Shown one piece after another: positions 5,358 through 10,358 of a stretch of 10,358 nt of DNA; position 1 is the stretch's first letter, and the number at the start of each line of letters is the position of its first letter. This stretch comes from Ruminococcus sp. (lineage in GTDB: Bacteria > Bacillota_A > Clostridia > Oscillospirales > Ruminococcaceae), in the NCBI GenBank assembly GCA_017480485.1, contig JAFVAN010000002.1, positions 1 through 10,358 of the forward strand, given 5' to 3'. The notes beneath the pieces were generated by a model, which was not told the origin of the DNA, did not search any database, and saw nothing but the letters and a program-made list of their open reading frames with translations. The position numbers were made by a program, and so were the translations under genes.

Positions 5358-5557
5358 CCTCCGGGGAGGCACTGAGAATTTGCGTGTGCGCCCGACTGAA
5401 AGATGGTGGGGGAATTAAAAAAACCCTCCGGGGAGGCGCCGAGAATTCGCGTGTGCGCCCGACTGAAAGATGGTGGGGGAATTAAAAAAACCTCCGGGGA
5501 GGCGCCGAGAATTTGCGTGTGCGCCCGACTGAAAGATGGTGGGGGATTTAAAAAGAA
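5358..5557. repeat. 67-bp tandem repeat, three copies, in the flavodoxin leader
   Basis: Units start at 5358, 5425 and 5491 (periods 67 and 66). Each begins with the short hairpin CCTCC-GG-GGAGG, continues with GAGAATT(T/C)GCGTGTGCGC and ends with GACTGAAAGATGGTGGGGG plus an A/T-rich tail. The third unit's tail changes into the AAAGGAGG ribosome site of the flavodoxin gene. An upstream in-frame reading frame through the repeats (from 5403) is considered an artefact because the periods are not both multiples of three and the ribosome site points to 5574. Confidence 0.93.
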
Positions 5558-5573
5558 AAAGGAGGAAAATATT

Positions 5574-6056
5574 ATGAGCAAGACCCTCGTTGCCTGCTTT
5601 TCCGCAGGCGGAAACACCGCAAGGCTCGGAAGGGCCATCGCAAAGGCCGCCGAGGCCGACTTTTTTGAGATCAAGCCCGAGACGCCCTACACCGAGTCCG
5701 ACATTCGCTGGACCAACCCTCTGGCCCGCTGCAACAAGGAAAAGATAGGCCGCAAGGACGTGCCCATCGTTGGCAGCGTCGAGGACTTCGAGAGCTACGA
5801 CACGGTGTATATCGGGTTCCCCATCTGGTATTACGGGGCTCCGAACATCATCAGCACCTTTGTAAAGGCCTATGACTGGGAGGGCAAGAGGATAGCTCTC
5901 TTTGCCACCTCGGGCGGCAGCGACATTGGCAAGACCGCCGAAAAGCTGGCTCCCGACTTTGGGGGCAAGGGCGAGATCAAGGCCGCAAAGGTCTTCACCC
6001 GCTCTGACAAGGCCGAGGCCGTCCGCGAGTTCGTGGCGGAGGTCGATAAGGAATAA
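5574..6056 (+). CDS. Flavodoxin
   Basis: A 160-residue short flavodoxin-family protein that should bind FMN and shuttle electrons in the cytoplasm; its partners are not evident. Seen here: the N-terminal phosphate-binding loop FSAGGNTARL (residues 9-18; Ser10, Asn14 and Thr15 in place of the classical T/SxTGNT); the segment GFPIWYYGAPN (81-91), whose Trp and Tyr probably stack on the flavin; and the third FMN loop ATSGGSDIG (111-119). The pattern fits the Flavodoxin_4-like proteins of Clostridia better than classical short flavodoxins. Start: AAAGGAGG (5558-5565) lies 8 nt before ATG 5574. The reading frame stays open upstream to 5403, but only through tandem repeats. It is a single-gene unit with its own promoter and terminator. 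Confidence 0.9.
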   Translation: MSKTLVACFSAGGNTARLGRAIAKAAEADFFEIKPETPYTESDIRWTNPLARCNKEKIGRKDVPIVGSVEDFESYDTVYIGFPIWYYGAPNIISTFVKAYDWEGKRIALFATSGGSDIGKTAEKLAPDFGGKGEIKAAKVFTRSDKAEAVREFVAEVDKE

Positions 6057-6093
6057 CAAGGGCTGCGCCGCAGCTCCGCTTTGTGCTTGAAAC

Positions 6094-6131
6094 GGCACCT
6101 CGTCCTCTTCGGGACGGGGTGCTGTTTTTTT
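6094..6131 (+). terminator. Rho-independent terminator of the flavodoxin gene
   Basis: A GC-rich stem of about 11 bp with two GU pairs (6095-6105 with 6112-6122), a loop around CTTC, then TG and seven Ts (6125-6131). It lies 38 bp after the flavodoxin stop. Confidence 0.88.
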
Positions 6132-6188
6132 GCCGTCGGGTGTGGGCGCGAAGCGCTTTTTGTTCGGAGGAGGAAATCTTCCGTTGAA

Positions 6189-6344
6189 ACCCCTCCGTCT
6201 CGGCTGGCGCCGAGCCACCTCCCGCGGTTGCTTCGCTGCCGCTGTTCAGGGGAGGCAAAATGCTCACCCAAGTCTATGAGAGGAGCAGGGGCCACATATG
6301 CCTCCCCTGAAAGGGTGAGGTATCGCTGACGCTTGCGGAGGGGT
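6189..6344. repeat. MITE-like intergenic element with ACCCCTCCG ends
   Basis: A 156-bp non-coding unit with exact inverted ends ACCCCTCCG (6189-6197) and CGGAGGGGT (6336-6344). Inside it holds CAGGGGAGGCA (near 6247-6257) and its inverse TGCCTCCCCTG (near 6299-6309), plus a small hairpin CTCGGCTGGCGCCGAG at 6199-6214. It directly abuts the next repeat element. There is no coding content and no obvious target-site duplication. Confidence 0.65.
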
Positions 6345-6576
6345 GCTCGCCGCACGGAAAAAACGCTTCGCTCTTTCCTGATGGAGCGGCCGATCAGTCG
6401 TTGCGGCGCAGCATAAAGCCCCACCCGAGATGGGTGAGGGTTGTTTGATTTGTGCGCCCATGTTTAATTGTGCTGCGCCGCATTTTACCGATAGTTTGGT
6501 GCGTGTTTCGCGGGGTCCGCGACCAGGGCGCTGCCCTGGACCTGCCAAGCTTGGAACCGGCGAATGCGCTCCGCGG
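6344..6576 (-). repeat. Hairpin-module element, inverted copy upstream of GH74
   Basis: Read on the minus strand, 6576 to 6344 contains CCGCGGAGCGC, stem CCAAG/CTTGG (6545-6554, loop lost), stem CCAGGGC-AGC-GCCCTGG (6523-6539), stem TCGCGG-ACC-CCGCGA (6508-6522), AACACGCACC, CGGCGCAGCA (6471-6480), the central C-rich/G-rich stem (6418-6440), TGCTGCGCCG, and a tail ending at 6344. The part 6344-6480 is nearly identical, in opposite orientation, to 9108-9246. No gene is convincing in it. Confidence 0.85.
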
Positions 6577-6626
6577 GGGGTGTTGGGGCTTATGCTTTTT
6601 TTTCTCCCCTTTCTCCAAAATCTCTA

Positions 6627-6655
6627 TTTACATTTTTCCCTTCTTGTGCTATAAT
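6627..6655 (+). promoter_or_regulatory. Strong SigA promoter for the GH74 gene
   Basis: TTTACA (6627-6632, 5 of 6), a 17-bp spacer and TATAAT (6650-6655) with TG at 6647-6648 as an extended -10. The leader is about 35 nt. No catabolite-control (cre) site was recognised. Confidence 0.88.
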
Positions 6656-6695
6656 GTAATCGTATACATTGACCTTGACCTAAAGGAGTGCTTTT

Positions 6696-8996
6696 ATGAA
6701 AACTTTAAAACTCTTCGCCTTGGCTGCCGCAGCAGCCATCTCCGCCTCGGCCTTCGGCAGCTGCGCTAAAAAGGACGACAGCTCCGCTCAGGATGCCTCG
6801 GGCGGCGACACCTCGGACAGTACCGCCGAGAATGTTACCTATTACAGCGGCGAGCATAAGGACACAGGCTGGGAGTGGGGCAACGTCGAGATAGTCGGCG
6901 GCGGCTTCGTCCCCAATATCGTCTATAACCCCACCGAGGAGGGCCTCGTCTACGCCAGGACCGATATCGGCGGCGCCTATAAGCTGGACACCGCCACCAA
7001 CCGCTGGAAATGCATCACCGACTTTGTGGGCGGCGAGGACTGGAACCTTATGGGCATCGAGAGCCTTGCCACCGACCCTGTGGAGCCTAACCGCATCTAC
7101 CTTGCGGCAGGCACCTACACCAACGCCGCAGGGGCCATGCTGATCTCTGATGACTACGGCGAGAACTGGCAGAAGGTGGACGTGGAGTTCCCCATGGGCG
7201 GAAACGAGGTCTGCCGCGGCTCCGGCGAGCGCCTGCAGGTGGACCCCAACGATAACAGCATCCTCTATTTCGGCTCCCGAAAGGACGGCCTTTGGCGCTC
7301 TAACGACTACGGCGCCAACTGGGAGCAGGTCAGCTCCTTCCCCACAAAGGGCGGCTATGTTGAGGACGGCTTTGCCGCAGGCCTGACCTTCGTGGCCTTC
7401 GACAAGAGCTCCTCCGAGGCAGGCGAGCCTACCAAGACTATCTTTGTGGGCGCCGCAAGGAACGAGGGCAACTACCTCTTCCGCTCCGACGACGCTGGCG
7501 AGACCTGGACCGAGATCGAGAACCCCGCAGCCGAGGGCGCAAAGGGCGATACCCAGAAGCTCCGCCCCGTACAGGGCGAGGTCTCCTCGGACGGCTACCT
7601 CTACACCACCTGGTCCTTCAGGATCGGCCCCAACAACGCCACCATGGGCGCCGTCCAGAAATACGATATCGCAAACAACACCTGGCAGGAGATAACCCCC
7701 TCCATCAAGTATTCCAACGGCTACAGCGGCATCTCCGTAAACCCCAACGACCCGAAGAACATCGTCTGCACCACCCTCTGCCTCTGGGCCATCGAGGACA
7801 ACGTCTTTGTCTCCAACGACGGCGGCGAGACCTGGAGCGGCTTCTGGGATCCCGACACCAAGGAGGAGAACTATAACCTTGACATCAGCGCCAGCGAGTG
7901 GCTGGACTGGCACGGCGAGGCGAAGCTCGGCTGGTGGATGACGGGCGTCGCTATCAATCCCTTTGACCCCGACGAGATCATGTACGGCACGGGCGCCACC
8001 ATCTTCGGCACCGACAACCTTACAAAGCTGGGCTCCGAGCCCGTTAACGTTTCTGTTCGGGCCATGGGCCTCGAGGAGACAGCGATATTCAGCTTTGTAT
8101 CTCCCAAGCAGACCGAGGACGGCACCGCCCCGGACCTTTACTCAATAATGGGCGACATCTACGGCTTCCGCCACGACGATGTCACAGTAGCCCCCAAGGG
8201 CCACTACGGCGACTTTGCCGCAACGGACATCGACTGCGCCGCCAACGACTATAACATCGTAGCCAGAGCCACGAAGGAGACCTATTACGGCGTTGTTTAC
8301 TCCACCGACGCCGGCGAGACCTGGCACGACATAGTGAACCTGCCCGAGGGCGTAAAGAAGAAGGCAGGCGGCCAGGTGCGGCTGTCCTGTGACGGAAAGA
8401 TACTCATGTGGCAGAGCGGCACCCCGGGCGCCCAGGCCTCCGTCACCACCGACTGGGGCAAGACCTGGACCCTCTGCGAGGGCCTGCCCGCCAGCAGCAC
8501 CATCGAGAGCGACAAGGTGAACCCTCTGAAATTCTACGGGATGTATGACGGCAGCTTCTACATGAGCGAGGACGGCGGCAAGACCTTTGAAAAGGTAGCG
8601 AGCTTCCTTATCAACAGCGTTGACTACCAGGCGGCGCCGAACCACGAGGGTGATCTTTGGCTTTCGGTAGGTGCAGGCGGAGTATATTATCTGGACACCT
8701 CGACGGGAGACATCGGGCCTGTATCGACGGTCATCCAGGACTGTGACGCCCTGGGCATCGGCGCACCCGAGAGCGAGGGGGCATACGACACACTTTTCCT
8801 GCTTGGAGAGGCCAACGAAGAGGGCCACGGGGTATACATATCCACGGACAAGGGCGCTACTTGGACGAGGATAAACGATGACACTCAGCAATGGGGCAAC
8901 GTGAACCCGAAGATCGCAGGCGACCCGAAGACCTTCGGCCGCTGCTACATATCCACCAACGGCAGAGGCATAATAATGGGAAATGTAAAACAATAG
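6696..8996 (+). CDS. Lipoprotein xyloglucanase, glycoside hydrolase family 74
   Basis: A 766-residue secreted enzyme expected to cleave xyloglucan, the tamarind/hemicellulose-type beta-1,4-glucan, by inversion. An N-terminal signal peptide ends in a lipobox-like FGSC with Cys23, so the protein is probably lipid-anchored outside the membrane; a Ser/Asp-rich linker (about 24-50) follows. GH74 marks: WEWGNVEIVGGGFVPNIVYN, then YARTDIGGAY, whose Asp90 aligns with the general base of characterised GH74 enzymes; the second catalytic Asp is probably in or near GDIYGFRHDD (486-495). Many Asp-box turns (SDDYGENW, SNDYGANW, SDDAGETW, SNDGGETW, STDAGETW, TTDWGKTW, SEDGGKTF, STDKGATW) indicate the double seven-blade propeller. 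No dockerin or CBM is present. AAAGGAG (6682-6688) lies 7 nt before the ATG. Endo versus reducing-end-specific action cannot be told. Confidence 0.93.
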   Translation: MKTLKLFALAAAAAISASAFGSCAKKDDSSAQDASGGDTSDSTAENVTYYSGEHKDTGWEWGNVEIVGGGFVPNIVYNPTEEGLVYARTDIGGAYKLDTATNRWKCITDFVGGEDWNLMGIESLATDPVEPNRIYLAAGTYTNAAGAMLISDDYGENWQKVDVEFPMGGNEVCRGSGERLQVDPNDNSILYFGSRKDGLWRSNDYGANWEQVSSFPTKGGYVEDGFAAGLTFVAFDKSSSEAGEPTKTIFVGAARNEGNYLFRSDDAGETWTEIENPAAEGAKGDTQKLRPVQGEVSSDGYLYTTWSFRIGPNNATMGAVQKYDIANNTWQEITPSIKYSNGYSGISVNPNDPKNIVCTTLCLWAIEDNVFVSNDGGETWSGFWDPDTKEENYNLDISASEWLDWHGEAKLGWWMTGVAINPFDPDEIMYGTGATIFGTDNLTKLGSEPVNVSVRAMGLEETAIFSFVSPKQTEDGTAPDLYSIMGDIYGFRHDDVTVAPKGHYGDFAATDIDCAANDYNIVARATKETYYGVVYSTDAGETWHDIVNLPEGVKKKAGGQVRLSCDGKILMWQSGTPGAQASVTTDWGKTWTLCEGLPASSTIESDKVNPLKFYGMYDGSFYMSEDGGKTFEKVASFLINSVDYQAAPNHEGDLWLSVGAGGVYYLDTSTGDIGPVSTVIQDCDALGIGAPESEGAYDTLFLLGEANEEGHGVYISTDKGATWTRINDDTQQWGNVNPKIAGDPKTFGRCYISTNGRGIIMGNVKQ

Positions 8997-9013
8997 GCGC
9001 AGAAGCCCTGTCA

Positions 9014-9246
9014 CCCCCGCGGAGCGCTTAAAAAACGCGCGCGGGGGCCTCGCGTCAGAGGCTTGTCGCGGACCCGCGAAACAGGCGCAGACTTAGTGCC
9101 TTACACACGGCGCAGCACAATCAAACATGGGCGCACAAATCAAACAGCCCCCACCCATCCCGGGTGGGGGCTTTATGCTGCGCCGCTACGACTGATCGGC
9201 CCGCTCCATCAGGAAAGAGCGAAGCGATTTTTCCGTGCGGCGAGCG
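9014..9246 (+). repeat. Hairpin-module element, copy downstream of GH74
   Basis: Begins 18 bp after the GH74 stop with stem CCCCCGC/GCGGGGG (9014-9020 and 9041-9047), then GCCTC/GAGGC (9047-9062) and TCGCG-GACC-CGCGA (9066-9079), AACA, CGGCGCAGCA (9108-9117), a perfect 11-bp stem AGCCCCCACCC/GGGTGGGGGCT (9146-9172), TGCTGCGCCG, and a tail to 9246. The half 9108-9246 matches 6480-6344 in inverse orientation. The stems may serve as terminators for GH74, but no U-tract follows. From 9247 to 9352 only another ACCCCTCCG fragment (near 9285) and an AT-rich patch are visible. Confidence 0.85.
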
Positions 9247-9352
9247 GCAAAGGGGTGAGCGCTCGGCAGAACCCCTCCGCTATTGTGCGAACCTCCTAAA
9301 TCCCCTTGCCTCTTTTTGTACAAATAACTGATTTATATTTTAACAAATTCAT

Positions 9353-9399
9353 AAAGGTCCATTTGTTGCACACCGACGTGCAACAAATGGACCTTTTTT
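9353..9399 (+). terminator. Very strong rho-independent terminator (19-bp perfect stem)
   Basis: A perfect 19-bp stem (9353-9371 with 9378-9396), 6-nt loop ACCGAC, with the run of six Ts at 9394-9399. It sits 357 bp after GH74 and 108 bp before the tail-like gene. It either ends read-through from GH74 and its repeat element, or acts as a leader terminator. Between it and the next gene are only two short hairpins (9413-9427 and 9443-9473). Confidence 0.93.
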
Positions 9400-9506
9400 G
9401 CTTATTATTAGAGGGGCTTATTGCCCCGAACACCCGTCACGGGCGGCGGCGAATGCGTCCCAAGGACCGCCGCACCGCGGGCGGGCAGAATCAAGGAGGA
9501 TGAACA

Positions 9507-10358
9507 ATGAGAGAAGTAATTCTCGGAAAGAAAACTATCGCCGTGGACCTTGGCAGGCAGGGAGAGAACAAGGCCACCACCGTGCGCTTTGACCTCCCCG
9601 AGGACTGGCAGGACCCCACAGCCACCGTCACCCTCAGGGTAACGCGCCCCGGCGAGACCGACGCCTATGTACCCGAGGACCTGACCCTCAGCGGCAGCAC
9701 CCTTTTATGGCAGGTCGGCAGCGCCGATACCGACATCGAGGGCAACGGCCGCCTGCAGGTCTGCTGCGTCGCCGACGGGCGCATAGTCAAGAGCCGCGCC
9801 TTCGTCACCCACATCTCGCCCTCGGTGGGCGTCAATAACGAGACCGTCGATCCCCCCGCCCAGAGCGTCCTGAGCGCCTACCTTGAGGCCATCTCTACCC
9901 TTGCCGCAGGGGCCGAGACAAATCGCAGCAGAGCCGAGGCCTCAATGGAGCAGGCCGCCGAAAGTGCCTCCGAGGCCGAGGGCTACAGTGCCACCCTCGC
10001 CTCGCGGCTCACGGTCATCGAGGCCGAGATCCGCCAGCTGGTCCTTGCCGCCGTGGCCGAGGCCGCGGAAACAGGCACCTTAGGCGACATCGACACAGGC
10101 TTTGTCACCACCCTGAAGGAGATCAACAGCGGTCTTGCCTTCCGCGTCTGGCTGGGCACCACGGCCCAGTACAACACCCTGGCCGCAGCCGACCTGCTGG
10201 AGCCTAACGTGCTCTACATCAAGACCGACGACACCTCGGCCTCGGACATCCGCGAGATGCTCGAAAACCATTTTATGCTCATCATGGCCAACGCAAACGA
10301 GATCAATAACCTTCTCACCGCCACAGCCGACTCCACCTGGCAGCCCCTCACCATCTCC
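9507..10358 (+). CDS. Phage tail/baseplate-like structural protein, 5' part (runs off the window)
   Basis: 284 codons are open to the window edge without a stop. The N-terminal ~105 residues look like a baseplate BppU_N-type beta domain: FDLPEDW, then VTLRVTRPGETDAYVPEDLTL, LLWQVGSADTDIEGNGRLQV, and SRAFVTHISPSV. An Ala/Glu-rich stretch, probably coiled coil, follows (about 118-190), then LGTTAQYNTL (216-225) and PNVLYIKTDD (233-242). That pair resembles the short 'GTxAQYxAL...DPxTLYxIxD' segment seen in many phage tail-fibre and receptor-binding proteins. AAGGAGG (9493-9499) lies 7 nt before the ATG. No other phage gene is in the window, so this is either the edge of a prophage or tailocin, or a lone tail-derived gene. 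Codon usage is GC-rich like its neighbours. Confidence 0.72.
   Translation, partial: MREVILGKKTIAVDLGRQGENKATTVRFDLPEDWQDPTATVTLRVTRPGETDAYVPEDLTLSGSTLLWQVGSADTDIEGNGRLQVCCVADGRIVKSRAFVTHISPSVGVNNETVDPPAQSVLSAYLEAISTLAAGAETNRSRAEASMEQAAESASEAEGYSATLASRLTVIEAEIRQLVLAAVAEAAETGTLGDIDTGFVTTLKEINSGLAFRVWLGTTAQYNTLAAADLLEPNVLYIKTDDTSASDIREMLENHFMLIMANANEINNLLTATADSTWQPLTIS

Noticed and set aside
5071..5557. CRISPR array
   Set aside because: The repeats are directly tandem with no unique spacers, have only two or three units, and no cas gene is present.
5403..5573. N-terminal extension of the flavodoxin by 57 codons
   Set aside because: The extension is translated tandem repeat. AAAGGAGG at 5558-5565 and the family length (about 160) point to 5574.
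6705..7913. 402-codon minus-strand frame inside GH74
   Set aside because: It lies wholly antisense to a clear GH74 gene, has Val/Gly/Ala-rich composition without motifs, and has no start signal.
8142..9014. 290-codon minus-strand frame over the end of GH74
   Set aside because: Antisense shadow of GH74 with no recognisable domain. The frame begins in the repeat element.
9063..9503. Small plus-strand frames between GH74 and the tail-like gene
   Set aside because: They translate the repeat element and the terminator stem and have no start signal or family resemblance.

Overview
The window looks like chromosome from a Gram-positive, fairly GC-rich Clostridia bacterium, most likely a Ruminococcus-type member of the Oscillospiraceae. 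The evidence is SigA-type promoters, strong AGGAGG ribosome sites, a chromosomal parA/parS/parB set, an MnmM (YtqB) tRNA methyltransferase, and a lipoprotein xyloglucanase of family GH74. The genus is inferred from gene types and general look; it was not measured.

Layout. Positions 33-366 form a long imperfect palindrome made of nested hairpins. A promoter follows, then parA (454-1218), two perfect 16-bp parS sites (1220-1235 and 1313-1328), mnmM (1345-1917), a GNAT acetyltransferase (2051-2569), a 200-bp hairpin cluster, parB (2916-3809) and a small two-TM PH-domain protein (3821-4279). A bidirectional terminator (4289-4325) separates these from a convergent minus-strand gene for a papain-fold NlpC/P60-like protein (4345-4959). 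That gene has a perfect consensus promoter. Upstream of it lie a 45-bp tandem repeat, a divergent promoter and a 67-bp tandem repeat that leads into a flavodoxin gene (5574-6056). After a terminator come two stacked intergenic repeat elements, a strong promoter and the GH74 gene (6696-8996). An inverted copy of one repeat element follows, then a 19-bp-stem terminator, and the 5' part of a phage tail/baseplate-like gene that runs off the window (9507-10358).

How it fits together. ParA, ParB and the parS sites form the chromosome-segregation module, so the origin of replication is probably close by, but no oriC or DnaA-box cluster was seen. Unusually, parA and parB are separated by a tRNA-modification gene and an acetyltransferase. 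The rest is a loose collection of single-gene units. GH74 is an extracellular lipid-anchored plant-polysaccharide enzyme without dockerin or CBM.

The most unusual content is non-coding. A family of hairpin modules recurs at least four times (33-366, 2658-2725, 6344-6576, 9014-9246). Stem sequences differ between copies while pairing, module order, adjacency and often loop sequence are kept. Separate families are a TCTAACC heptamer array placed twice just before ribosome sites, a 45-bp tandem repeat between divergent promoters, and a 67-bp tandem repeat carrying CCTCC/GGAGG hairpins in a leader. No tRNA, rRNA, CRISPR array or transposase gene was recognised.
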